This document shows, piece after piece, positions 36,679 through 48,327 of a stretch of 64,000 nt of DNA (the first letter of the stretch is position 1; every line of letters starts with the position of its first letter). Both the position numbers and the translations under genes were made by a program. Source of the stretch: Litoditis marina (taxonomy: Eukaryota; Nematoda; Chromadorea; Rhabditida; Rhabditidae); NCBI GenBank assembly GCA_964036275.1, contig OZ038435.1, positions 29,617,521-29,681,520 of the forward strand. The letters are read 5' to 3'. The notes beneath the pieces were generated by a model, which did not search any database, was not told the origin of the DNA, and saw nothing but the letters and a program-made list of their open reading frames with translations.

Positions 36679-38466
36679 CTTCTCTCATTCTGTCTCTCCG
36701 TGTTCATAGTGTCGGAGGCGTTGTTCACCCAGTCCGCGGGGGTGAAGGGAGTCCTGATGTGCGGCGACCGGCCGCTCGGGGGCGCCAAGGTCAAACTGTA
36801 TGACGATGATTCAGGTTCGTTTTTAAGAAGATCAAAAGATCAACGGAAATTGAAAAGATTTCCCAGCAATTAACTGTACGACGATGATTCAGGTTAGTAG
36901 AAAGATCAGAAGATCAACTAAAAATCAATTGTGAAACGCTTGTGTTTAATTTCTGAGACATTTGACAGCGCAGCTTACGCGAGAAGATGCACTGTACGAC
37001 GATGATTCAGGTTTGTAAGGGAAAGATCGAAAGATCAAAAGGAGATCAACCTATTGGTCTTTTGATCTCTAGGAAGAGCCTAGGAGTAGAAACATTTCAC
37101 AGCACTATGTTTACGAAAAGGTCATACTGTACGACGATGATTCAGGTTCGTGATGGAAGATCAAAATATCAACAAAATGTCAAGAGATTGCTCGGAAGTG
37201 AATTGATAGGCACTCTCAGACGTTTGAAAGCACAAATTACACGAGAAGATTAAACTATGTTCACTTAGATTTGCTGATGGAAGGTCAAAAGATCAACAGA
37301 TCGGAAGCTTGATCAGAAATAAATTGATAACACACGCGAAACGTGATGACCATTCAATTTGTGAAAAGAGTTCCACTCACCTTCTGTTTTAGATCAAAAT
37401 GTAAATCTAAATTTAATCACACGTAGTTAACATAAGTACATGTAGCTTTACAGGACCAGATCTTGATGATCTACTGGCTGAGGGAACCACCGACTCCATG
37501 GGGCAGTTCCTGCTCTACGGCCATACCTCTGAGATCATGACTATTGATCCGAAAATCAATATCTATCATGACTGTGACGACAGTATCACGGTACGTTCAT
37601 TTTCGTAAATACTTCATTAAGCCATTAATCCTCGAACCAACAGTCTCAAAAACGTGTGCGAGAGTAGACAATGTCGTAAGGTGAACCTGAGCAAAACCGG
37701 CACGTACGATGATCTTGTTTTGTAGTTTGGTCCCAATGCGTTTCAATCCTCATTCAAAAATTTGTGCAGTGCTGGCTGATCAGAACACATCTCAGGACAG
37801 GCACACAGGCACCGTAGCAAAGTCTCCTAAAAAGGTCAGCTCCGAGCTGAACTATCTGGACACTACCTGACCCAGGTTTGGGTCACCCCCACTATGCTTG
37901 AACACGGGAAGTTGGCAACTATGTGACCAGACTGTGATCTGGTCCTCAATCAGGCCGAGCTCACCACTTTCATGACTTTGCTACGGTGCCAGGTCATACT
38001 CTGTTGAGTGCCTGGGTTTTCGATCAAGGAGTGTGACTACGCTATTGTAGTTTGACTCCCTGTTTCCTCTATAGTTCACTTGTTTCAGCCGTGTCAACGC
38101 ATAGTGTATACGGTACACTTGGCCCCGATGTGTTTGTAGTTGGATCCCCTAGATTCTCAGATCTGAAACCCGATCTTTCCACCTTCTATAGTTCACTTGT
38201 TTCAGCCGTGTCAACGCAAAGTGTATATGGTACACTTGGCCCCGATGTGTTTGTAGTTTGATCCCCTAGATTCTCAGATCTGAAACCCGATCTTTCCACC
38301 TTCTATAGATCACTTGTTTCAGCCGTGTCAACGCAAGGTCACGTTCCACGTTCCGAAGGACTTCGTTTCCTCAGGGGAACAACCGAAGACCTTCTTCAAC
38401 ATCGGGGAAATCAATATGCAAATAGAATTCGACGGCGAGAGCAGGGACTGCGTGCACCGGATCTAA
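36664..38466 (+). CDS. Transthyretin-like (TTR) family secreted protein, copy 2
   Basis: Exons 36664-36814, 37454-37590 and 38323-38466; 143 residues with the same signal peptide, GVKGVLMCGDRP start and PCQRKVTFHVPKDF third exon as copy 1. Differences in the coding exons are few (for example at the end of the signal-peptide coding region), so the two copies probably make the same protein. All three exon-edge arrays are retained. The AATAAA signal is at 38525. The Helitron-like pair now sits about 0.5 kb upstream, so the promoter context differs from copy 1. Confidence 0.93.
36794..37151 (+). repeat. Repeated exon 1 donor edge, unit 2
   Basis: Copies of CTGTACGACGATGATTCAG followed by GT donors, as at 13568-13925. 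Here the third copy reads GATGATTCAG instead of GATGGTTCAG, so the copies still change. Confidence 0.85.
38069..38341 (+). repeat. 117-bp exon 3 acceptor repeats, unit 2
   Basis: TTTCAGCCGTGTCAACGCA at exon positions 38089, 38206 and the true 38323, keeping the 117-bp period of unit 1. Confidence 0.92.
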
Positions 38467-39661
38467 CTTCTCACCAGATATTGCCAAAAAAATATTATTA
38501 AAATGCCAATTGTACACAAATTATAATAAACAGTACTAATAGTGCCTACTGTTGCTATATTCGATGCAGATCACAACTGCGTTCGTGTTGTTTCAGTCGT
38601 CAAAATCAGAGAGAAACTATCCTTTTATTGAGTGTACTATGATTTGCCAAACAGTACAAAACCGTTTTCCAATTTCATGTTGTGCTAACCAACTAATCAC
38701 AGCATTGGGTTTTCTCCCGTTCACACTAAAATACTTAAAACCCTACTTGCAATGTCTATTCACTATTCACACTTGAAGATTTCACGAGTGGTGAAATGTG
38801 CTAGAAGGAAGATCCAAACCCAAGTAAATTCGCAACCATGTGGACATAAGCTACTAAGGTTCATGAGCAGATTGAACTCTTCTATCACTCTGCTGCGGTA
38901 CCAAGTATCAGCAACACGTTCTCGCATTTGACAAACATGAACGGCGGTTGAACTCTGTTACAGTCAATATTTGCCGACAAATTGACATGACGTGATTAGA
39001 GAAATGCACCTGGCAGGGATAATCAAAAAGGTGGAAAAAACACTGTCAGTCAATTACACAGTCACGTGAGGCTTGTACAACACAGCTGAATTGAGAAACG
39101 TGCAATTACAAAGTGCACGATGCCTCATTAGAATGCTAGTTTCACGTGACTATTCAATTGACTTCTAGTTTAGAACATTTACATGGCCAAATTGTAGTTT
39201 GAATTAGATACATGTGAGAATTTACGAATATCGACGGAAATGTAACTTTATGAACTACAAACACAGTGGAATAGAGCGACATACTTGATACTTGGCTTGT
39301 TTTGGAAAAAGCGAACCCTAAGAAACGGTCTTGTCACAGTTAAAAAAATGATATGTTCGAAAACTAATTTGCGCCGTATAAATGAATCAAAAACGTTTAT
39401 CAGTTCTTACAGTCTGTTTGAAAAAACAGCGAAAATACTACCCCACAACAAAAACAACGAAATGAATTTTTTTTGATAATTATCTACATGTTTGATGAAA
39501 TTTCTGATCAGTACCCAATGACATCGAAATAGGGAAAAACCTGCACAATCAAAAAACTCGAAACTCAATACTCAAACACAAGATCCTGAACTCGACCAAA
39601 TCATGTACATAATATATCAATATAACTTTTGTATTTCTTTTAAATACAGTAGACAAGTAGA

Positions 39662-41749
39662 TCAGCCATCGATTGAATTTCTCGAACTCAGCTCTATTGT
39701 CACCGGAGAGATCTTCTTAGTTTTCTTACGGATGTATGGCAAACGAAGAAACACTGTAAACATATTATTGTTGTTATAGTCGTTGCCGACGGAAAGGTGG
39801 GAGGGTACTGTATATCTCAATTTCCGCTGTGTACGCACACCTGTCTTCGGTTCCAAAACGTGCCCGTCACGTACTCTAATAGCGAAGTGGTTAGCGGCCT
39901 GCTGCAAATCTTTTGCTCGCAGGTTCGAATCCGGTGAGAGACAGAAGTTTATAATTTCGGCACCCACTATGTTTCTCTTGAAAATTTTGGTATTTATACC
40001 TTTAGTAGACAGTGGTTTCAGACAAAACCATGAAAAAACAATCGTTGTAATTTTTTTGATGCTTTTGTAGTTTGATCATAGTGTGTTTCCGGGAACTTGT
40101 TCTCAACGATAGGATACAATTCAAACGTAATCTCCCATGAGTCGTTGTTCATTATTATCTCATCAAGTTCTCTCATGAACTCTCAGTATAAAACTCACGA
40201 GATAGTAGAAACTTCCGGTACGGTTGAACGAAATAGAATCCGAAACAACAACTTATGATAGGGTATCCGAACAGAGCAGCAAAACCAAAGTGCTGTAAAT
40301 GTTCAGCTAGACCTCACCCCGGGATTGTGGAAGTGAAAGTCATGGTGAAGAAAAGTCAAACAACATATATACTGTTAGTTAATTGCACAGTCACGTGAGA
40401 CATGTTAAACACAGCAGAACTCAGAAACGTGCAATGACAAAGTGAACGATGCCTTATTGAAATGCTAACTTTACGTGACTATTCAATTTACTTCTAGTAT
40501 AAGTATACAAAGACTAAAGAAAGCAAATCAGAAATAAGATTGAAAACTATGAGACAAATGCTTTTAAGTTATAAAAAATTTCACCTTGATCCAGTCATGT
40601 TCGAGCGTGTTCTGTGCCTTCAGCATGGAAGAGAGAAGAGCGAAACAGACAGGAACTGATATGGTCACTATTGGGTAGACCGTCTGTAAAAGTTTTTATG
40701 ATGTAAATTTGATGACGTATATGTAAATGTTGTTCAGAAAAAATTACCACTGACCATAATTTTGGCTTATTCAATATTTTTGTAGTTTGATCACAGTGCG
40801 TTTCCCGACCATATCACAAAATTATGCTGTTTCGAGAGATAATATTACCTAAGTACGTATGCTAGTAAGAGACGAGAAATAGTGAGGCAGAGCGAGAGAC
40901 GCAGGATGGGATGAAGGGGCCGGGAGTTTCTAGCATACGTACTCTGCATTTCTGAAACCTTCACTTCTTTCATGTCCATCACAGCTAAGATACCTCCAAG
41001 TATAATGTGGCTTATCCTGATGATGTGATATAGTCTACACCTGCATGAGTAGCATACAGGTGGGCTGTTTCGCGTGTGGAGATCAGCGATGATTCGTGTC
41101 TCTCACAAGTTTACTGTAGGTTACAATATACGTCTGAAATAGACTGTACCTGCATGAGAAGCATATATGTGAGCTGTTTCTGAGCCCTGAAGGTAGCCGC
41201 TGACATGCTGGATCGACTCTGTCGTATTTTACGCCACACGGCGGTGGAAGAGAGAATATTCGCAAGATGGAGGGCCAGCAGCCCGAGAGCAACCACCAGA
41301 CCTGAATACACGTGTGAATCTATCTGAAAATGCTGTTATCACGTGAAACGTGAAAAGTTCACAACGTTGCTCAGCTACTACTGGTGTTCACATGTTGTAC
41401 TTCGAGTTTTCACCCTTCTAAAAACTCGAGAATTCTTCAAATAAGGGTTGTAGATTTGGAAAAACCGTTTGTAGAGAATTTCTGGAAACATCAATAAGTT
41501 GATGACTGAACGTTTCAATTTGAGAATGTCATTTCAAACGAGACCGAAACCACCATACCAAACAGAAGAAACGAAGTTGAAGTGAAGTCGAGACAGACCA
41601 ATACAGCCTTCTCTTCAATGTAGTAGTCCACCAAGAAGCGCAGGCCATCCGATTCCAACTGTGGTAACATGTCCTAAAAGGGGATGTCATATGCTGAAAG
41701 CTGACGTCATATTGTATTTTGTAGTAGACATAGAGCATTTGTAACTTCA

Positions 41750-41848
<99 letters not shown>

Positions 41849-43452
41849 ACTTATGAGTTTTCTTTTGACTCCAACAACATCTTCACGCAACACCCAGTGA
41901 TACGGGAGAAAAATAAAGCTTGTATTGTATTGTATGCACATTATTTCGCGAGAGGGAAAATCATCGAACATTTTTTCGACAAATGCATGTTTAGGTATAA
42001 GATCTCCCAGTTGTCTCTTGAAATTTACGCACGAGTTACCTCATGCGATCCACACATGATTTATTATTGATTTTTTAGATTACCAGCACAACTTCCTGCG
42101 AGATAGCTCTCACGAGCTGTCACGACCCTTTTGTTTGCAAGTTACTCACAAGGAAACACTTCTCACCTCAATCGAGATGAACGAGTATACCATACCCGTG
42201 CAGACAAATACACAATACACAGTGTTGATTGCGACCACAACCAGGCCACCTTTCCACGAGAAGGTGAACTTTAAAAGGGAGTCCTAAACGAAGACTATGT
42301 TTGAGCTGTAGTTTTATTGACACACTTTGTTCAATCACTGGAGTGGTGTCTCAACTGCACACACATTAGAACAGGAGAACAAGTTTTTTGAAAAACCTTA
42401 TCTGATGAAGCCTGAATTCTCTAGGCTGACTACCATTAATTGAATTAGTGTTAGAGTGTCTTACGTATTTTTCCTGACCGACCCGAACGCCTGATTACTA
42501 AATATCGTCAATCAAATTGGCGCGATTATAACCTAGACTACCGGGAAAAGTTCAGATTACATAGTGAATTACTCCGTTTCAGCTGCAACTTGAAATTTGG
42601 CGGCAGGCTAACCAAATTAATCTATAACTGCCAACCTGTCGAAAAACGAGCATCGACCGTGTGAAGCAGCAGTCGTTTATCGCCGTGAACACCAGAGTCG
42701 CGGCACACACAAAGAGTAGAAACTGAAAAAAGTAGAATATATTTTCCGTGTACCTACCTATACAGCTACATTATTCATTTGAACGTACATAATCCAATCG
42801 AACAAATTTGAACATCTTCTAATTCTTTCGACATATCTAAAGGGATCAAAGATGCGTGGAAGATGTCAGAAATATGTTTGTACGCCATACACATCGGTGT
42901 GATGGTTAATATAGAAACATTAAAACAAACTAACGGCAATTTTGCCGCCCATCTCTCCTAAATGTCTAGCCACCCCCAGCACAGGAAAACAGGGTACGGG
43001 AATCAGAATATCGGGTAGAAAAACTGTACCCAAGATGAAGTTAAAAATCAGATCGCAAGCCTGGAAGAATAATTATTTGTGATAACCTAAGTATAGATAG
43101 AACCTTTTTGGGAATATCTATGAGGTTCGCAGGGTAAGAAGCTTCTGTTCATAGGGTAAACGCCTGAATTCTTTGTGTGTTGTACTTTTCTAAGAGAAAA
43201 ATACGCTCATTACTGCGGTTTTAGTTACTATTACCTGCGGACATCGCTATAAAATCGGTTGCTCAAACTCTCTAGTCTTCTTCTTTTACTGTAAAACTTT
43301 GACCTCACCGCCAGTTTTAGAAGTGCGTATTTGTATTCTTTCATTTCTTTCGAAGATTTGAAGAGAATAGCATACATCCAGAACAAAGTGAACGTATCAG
43401 CGAATAAGGATAAAACCGCGTAGAAGTATACGGTTTTGGAATTTTCAAACAT
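39662..43452 (-). CDS. Serpentine chemoreceptor GPCR (Srh/Sri-type of the Str superfamily)
   Basis: Nine exons: 43309-43452, 42935-43060, 42636-42722, 42167-42283, 41559-41673, 41150-41301, 40585-40683, 40199-40292 and 39662-39753, giving 341 residues. Hydrophobic segments fit seven membrane helices. Family-like landmarks are EMKEYKYALLKLA after helix 1, PDILIPVPCFPVLG in helix 2, FTAINDCCFTR in helix 3, SAATFRAQKQLTYMLLMQ before helix 6, and FGYPIISCCFGFYFVQPYR in helix 7. The subfamily (Srh versus Sri) is inferred from these patterns only. ATG follows a TTTTTACAG acceptor. Exons 3-9 lie in duplication unit 2, exons 1-2 in single-copy sequence, so this is the intact ancestral locus. Such receptors act in ciliated sensory neurons; no ligand can be inferred. 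Confidence 0.88.
39775..39978 (+). mobile_element. SINE-like repeat (family 1), unit 2 copy
   Basis: Duplicate of the 16549-16752 element, in the last intron of the intact chemoreceptor. Confidence 0.7.
40851..40944. mobile_element. 94-bp MITE, unit 2 copy
   Basis: Duplicate of 17626-17719; the left end reads AAGTACGTATGCTAG. Confidence 0.75.
41753..41846. repeat. (TC)n microsatellite, expanded
   Basis: Uninterrupted TC run, about 30 bp longer than its unit 1 counterpart at 18528-18590. Confidence 0.95.
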
Positions 43453-43544
43453 TTGGAACTGTAAAAAGCTGCAATGTTTCGTGTTGTGTTTCGAGCATTC
43501 GTGAACTAAAAAAACACACAATATTTGCACAGTCACGTGAAACA

Positions 43545-43877
43545 TTAGTATAAAAAACGAGTGTCAATAAAGTAAAGATTAGTTTCAGAGATCACATAAA
43601 CGAAAAATATAAAACAGGCCCAATAAACGGATATTAAGAGAGAAAGACCAGCTCGCTCGTTTGAAATATAGAAAAAATCTAGTTGGATTTTCGTGTAATG
43701 TATTCAGATGTTGCATCATCGGTACTGAGTAATATTTGTGTTACTTTGTGTAATTTTGAACCAAGCGAGATTAGCCTTTCTCTCTTGATATCCGTTTATT
43801 GGACCTGTTTTATATTTTTTGTTTATGTGATCTCTGAAACTAATCTTTACTTCATTGACACTTGTTTCTTATACTAA
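43545..43877. mobile_element. Foldback element A (333 bp)
   Basis: Outer ends TTAGTATAAAAAACGAGTGT and its inverse (TTATACTAA); long imperfect arms meet at AGCTCGC and GCGAGATTAG around a central loop. It lies about 90 bp upstream of the chemoreceptor ATG and is inserted in a CACGTGA-type MITE remnant. Related elements: 47950-48206 (right arm cut), 48328-48911, 59582-59913. Confidence 0.85.
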
Positions 43878-44023
43878 CTGTTCTCTTTTTCTATAGTTAC
43901 GGAGAAACTCTTATCAAAATAATATATAACCATGTGAAAATAATGCACATCATTTTTAGTTTGACACAGCATTGAGCATTAGGATAACTCAAAGTTATAC
44001 TAGCAGATTACTGCGAATGTTTC

Positions 44024-44095
44024 CGCTCGAGGCGCGAGTCGAACCTCCATCCGTTTTCACTAGAACAGAAATTGTATCCATTGTGCCACTCGGAC
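44024..44095 (-). tRNA. tRNA-Arg(UCU)-like sequence, probably a pseudogene
   Basis: On the minus strand a 72-base unit begins GTCCGAG and ends CTCGAGC, giving 6 of 7 acceptor pairs. Box A is GTGGCACAATGGATA and the anticodon loop is GTTCTAG (anticodon TCT) with 4 of 5 stem pairs. Box B is GGTTCGACTCG, but the T stem pairs badly. A decayed tRNA-Arg or a tRNA-derived retroposon head is the best reading. Confidence 0.4.
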
Positions 44096-44227
44096 ATGTG
44101 AAGGCAAATGAAAAATAGGCTGTACGCGCAACCGAGTTCTGAGCTGAGCAGTTTAGGAACCAGTTTCACGTGATTCTCCTTTTTTCATTTTCATTTTCTC
44201 AAAACCGGTTGATTTAGCAATTTTCCT

Positions 44228-44466
44228 GAGACTATTTAAGGCCCTATCATCCTTAAAATGAAATTTGCAACTATGACTGAAAAATACGTGTACCCTAACT
44301 TTTTCTTTGCTTCACAACAGTGTAAACCGTGTTCACAGATTTTCATTGAGAGCGAAGCTGTGCCCAGAAAAGAGGGCGGACATTTTTTTTGTAGCCGCCG
44401 CCGGTGCCGCCGCCGCCGCCGCCCCGTTACGGAAGTAATTTTTGCGAGACGTTTACCCTTCCAACT
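44228..44466 (+). repeat. Dispersed repeat with (GCC)n core
   Basis: Shares with the reverse strand of 47367-47590 the path TACGTGTACCCTAACTTTTT, CAACAGTGTAA, GTGCCCAGA, a GCC trinucleotide run and TTTTTGCGAGACG. A GC-rich relative with the same end (ACATTTTTGCGAGACGG) is at about 51570-51626. It has no coding potential beyond the alanine run. Confidence 0.6.
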
Positions 44467-44622
44467 CACGTAAATTGAGTCATTTTGAACTCAAACTCAC
44501 ACATCTTATAGGTGTATGCCCTTTTATTGCTCACAGCAAGTTTCTCGAAAAATGGTTCATAAATAACGGAACGGGCAAAAAACTTTTGAAAACGTCTGCA
44601 TAGTTGAGAACAAAAACTTATC

Positions 44623-44646
44623 TGCGCAGCGCTCCGCGCTGCGCAC
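44623..44646. repeat. GC-rich palindrome CTGCGCAGCGCTCCGCGCTG
   Basis: Near-perfect palindrome GCGCAGCGC / GCGCTGCGC beside AAAACTTATCTGCG. Copies: 46502-46525, 51791-51818 and 59107-59131, each next to AGATTAGTTTT or its inverse. Confidence 0.7.
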
Positions 44647-44742
44647 GATGTCAATCACCGCAGAACTCAGAAACGTGCAATGACAAAGTGCACGATGCGT
44701 CCTTAGAATTCTAACTTTACGTGACCATTCAGTTGACTTCTA

Positions 44743-46494
44743 GTATAGTAAGTAGTATATAGGCGTATCAACCTATTTCAATTAGATACTCTGAAAATTG
44801 CACCTTGTTACACAACGTACATTTAAATTGCATTAGATTACTAACATTTAATTAAACTAGTTTATTTCTTGGTAGAACTTTGTTATTGGACTACAACGCT
44901 GGTGAACAAATTGCATGGTTATATACGGCAAAACGGTATCTAGAGACGGAGGCGCAACTAACTTTTTCTACGAAAGAAAGTCACTAGTATTATTGCAGGA
45001 ATGATTGAATTGGTCAATCTACAACCCTTTTTGCAGATTCACAACACAACTTTTCGGGCGTACTGGTGAAAACTGAAAAATCACGTCACTCTAACAGCAT
45101 ACGTTTCAATATTACGTGTATGTACGTTTGGGTAAAAACTTTAAACGTGATAAAACTAACAAGTTTCGCAGAGCTCTTGCAGAGCTACTGGTCACTTTGG
45201 TTCTAAGTTCTAGTTCAAAGAACCTGAGCTGCAGCTGATATTTTTTATATGGGACAGAAATTGATAAAACAGCCGGCTGAAATCATGTCAACACATATTT
45301 TCCATCCTCAAAATAAGAGAATGAAAATAATGAGTCTTATAAATTGAGGATTGAGTATTTACTCCGATTACCGTTCAAATAACGCAGTTTTGGTCAGATT
45401 TCAATTCAACTATTTCATGTTTGCACGATCATATGAAACGCAGTAATTTGGAGTTCGCACAACTGAGTTTTATGTTTTGTGATCGTGGTAACTCGAAATA
45501 TTGGAAGATATTTCATTCAAAAACTGTAGTACACACGACGGTCCTCACAATTCCAAATTGAATAATGGGAAGCAATACAATAATTAAATTAAAAGAAAAC
45601 CCTAAAACGAAATGCCAATGCGGAAGTACGAACCTAGTTCTGTTTCTCTCAAGATTAATGAAGGTATGAAAGTAGTCTAATTGGCCTCAACGCCAGGTGC
45701 AACTCTCGGACGAAAGTAAATTAATATCTCCGTCGAAACAGATAATAACATATTTCTGAATAACATTTTGCAGGAGACGCAGAAGGTTTGAGTTAAATTA
45801 GATTAGGAAGTTTGGTCTTAAAGTTGATAGTGCTTATGAGGGATTGCAGATAATGTAACATTGGTGTGCTAGAAAGAAATAAGTGTAAAAAAATATATAT
45901 TTTCGAATAAGTTCACTTTGTTTTTGCGAAAGCTCACTATAGAAAGTGAGAAGTGGTTTGCAATAGAGACAGATTCAAGATTCATAATTTATTTAGTTCA
46001 CTTCATATCGTTTCGAGATGGTGTTCGTTGACAGCCCTCCAGATGTTTTTATCTCTGCACTCTGCACACTCGGAAAATTTCTTCGCCACGGATTTGGGTG
46101 GCCGTACTCGGCGTCTTCTCACCCTTTTAGATAATACAGACCGATTCCCTAACGTGACGCGAGATAAACCTACCCTCAAACTCTTCGAGAAATTAGGCCA
46201 AAACTTTCTAAGACTTTGGATCTGAGGAAAATCGATAATATCGATTTATTGATTTTTTAAGGCCTTAGCTAAGAGTATGAAATTTTGGAGATACGCCGTC
46301 AGTAGACTTGATTGAGGACGGCAACTACAAAATAAGGGTCCCGCTTACCGGAAACGGTTCCGGAAACAGTTACAACGTTTTGTGAAATCACTTTTTCAGT
46401 TCTAAATCGCGTTAGAATACCTCGTAGAGAAGAGCAGGAGTCCTGTTGATTTTTCGTAAACACTTACCACATGAGCATCTACTACTGCCAAAAT
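44743..46494. other. Gene-free stretch
   Basis: AT-rich sequence with no exon-like coding and no clear element ends; ORFs here are short and isolated. Confidence 0.4.
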
Positions 46495-47366
46495 ATCGGG
46501 CGCAGCGCGGAGCGCTGCGCAGATTAGTTTTCGTTCAAAGGTCTGCAGACAATACAAAACAGTTTATTACAATTTTCTTCAAAGTACGTCGACCATTTCC
46601 CTAGATATTTGGATGATAATATTTGAGTTACCACAATTCAAATAAAACGGACCAAAATGTACGAAAACACACAGTACATCTAGCTAGTACATTCACCAGG
46701 TTGCCAATTCCTGGATTTTCAAGAACTTTCAGTGCGTTGCATCCCGCGTTGCACTGCTATTTTTGCTCAACTGAACGATCGTTTCGGATAAGACTGGCTC
46801 CAACTGATACAACTGATTTAAAACCATAATTTGGTAGGAATAAGGATGGTTGGGCGACCGAGTGTATACTGGTTCGGCCGATGCACCATGTTCGGAGGCT
46901 AGTGGGATGCCGCCTATTACTCTACTGAAACTACTGCCACGCGGTTATTAATCTATTTAGGAATACTCTATTTACTCTTTACCAAGATAGTTCTAGGATG
47001 TACTGAGAAGGACTCACATGTTTGTAGGATCAACCGACAACAGAACAGTGTATAGATAATGAGTTCATATGTTATAAGTTATGCACAGACAATAAGGAGA
47101 CCTCAGAAGGAGACCTAAGAGAGAACAACAATTCGCGAGTAGAACATAATGAGAAGTGAGCTCCGTAGTCTTCTTTCTGCCACGTTTCTTCCCAGTTGGC
47201 ACGTAGACGATTACACGTGCACAGTCGTATGCAAATGTGATACAACTGTGCAATTAGCATATCACGTTCGTCAGAACACATGAATTACTGAAGGGCAACA
47301 CGTCTACAAGAAATTAAATTCACGTTCCAAGAAAAAATTTGTTGAGAGGAGTTAGAGGACCCAACG

Positions 47367-47590
47367 TCTCGCAGAAATGGCTTCCGTGCGGGGCGGCGGC
47401 GGCGGCGGCGGCGACAAAAGTGTCCGCCTCCTCAAATCTGGGCATAGTTTTGCTCAAAATCAACTTATTCCGAAACTTCTTACACTGTTGAAAAGCCATA
47501 AAAAAGTTGAGGTATACGTGTTTTTCAGGTGTGTCGTTAATTTGAATATTACGTGTGAGACGACCGAAAATGGTCTCGCAAAAATTATGG
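47367..47590 (-). repeat. Dispersed repeat with (GGC)n core, inverted copy
   Basis: Reverse-orientation relative of 44228-44466, inserted within the composite repeat. Confidence 0.6.
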
Positions 47591-47949
47591 ATAGACCGGT
47601 TTTGTGAAAATAAAAATGAAAGAAGAGTTAAACGTGTAGTAGGAATCATTTTTCCAATGGAGATCTCATGACAGGCGGGTACAGCTTGGTTTTCATTCCT
47701 ATTCACATGTCTGAATGGCGGATTGGATAAAAGCTCTATTTACGCACGGCGAACGGAGGTTCGATTCCTGCCTGGAGCACAAAATTTGCTATCACTTGAA
47801 CGAGGTTACAACTACACAAACGTTCTGAACTACGGCGCGGTTTAAAACTCCAATAGAAAAACATAAAATTCCTTGTTTAGATTATTGTTCAAAAATATCA
47901 TTTTTATCAAAAATGACCGTTACTTCGTAACCATAGAAAAAGAGTTCAA

Positions 47950-48206
47950 TTAGTATAAAAAACGAGTGTAAAGAAATTAAAGATTAGTTTTGGATAAACA
48001 TGTACAAGAAATATAAAAAAAGTCCAATAAAAATATTTTGAGGAAAATGCTAATCTCGCTTCTCTTGAAAACAACGGAGTATAAGCTAGATTATTGTGAG
48101 TCGGTCAGAAGTTTTCTTCCGGTAACAAAAAACTAGGTATCCTTTTTTTGAATTTCTAAACCGAGCGAGATTAGACTTTTCCTCAAGATATTCTTATTGG
48201 ACTTTT
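47950..48206. mobile_element. Foldback element B (right arm truncated)
   Basis: Left end TTAGTATAAAAAACGAGTGT; loop flanked by CTAATCTCGC and GCGAGATTAG. The right arm stops after TTATTGGACTTTTC. Confidence 0.75.
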
Positions 48207-48225
48207 CCGGGAAATTTTCTGGTTT

Positions 48226-48284
48226 AGCGGTTTAGCTATAACGTTCTGTTTTCACAGAAAACAGAACGTTATAGCTAAACCGCT
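48226..48284. repeat. Perfect 28-bp hairpin, 3-base loop
   Basis: AGCGGTTTAGCTATAACGTT plus CTGTTTTC, loop ACA, then the exact reverse complement. It begins 20 bases after the broken end of foldback element B. Confidence 0.97.
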
Positions 48285-48327
48285 TTTCTGATTCATAATA
48301 TAGGCGCAATAAGCGTTCACTAATGTT

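Larger units (their letters stand above)
19462..42714. repeat. Tandem duplication, unit 2 (with 12.5-kb insertion)
   Basis: Direct copy of 8709-19461, interrupted by the Helitron-like pair at 23655-36146. Without the insertion it is about 10,761 bp. It holds a truncated copy of the unknown gene, TTR copy 2 and exons 3-9 of the intact chemoreceptor, whose first two exons lie just beyond in single-copy sequence. Confidence 0.92.
46495..48206 (+). repeat. Composite dispersed repeat, long version
   Basis: Three blocks match 59103-59913 in order: the GC palindrome with CAAAGTACGTCGACCATTT (46495-46615), GGGCAACACGTCTACAA (about 47290-47330), and GGCGGGTACAGCTTGGTTTT through a tRNA-like body (TGGCGGATTGG...GGTTCGATTCC) to the foldback element (47670-48206). 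Between them lie two extra inserts, about 46625-47280 and the GCC-core repeat at 47367-47590. Confidence 0.7.

Noticed and set aside
47320..47706. 128-codon frame with an alanine run
   Set aside because: The alanines come from a GCC trinucleotide repeat in a dispersed element; there is no conserved domain.
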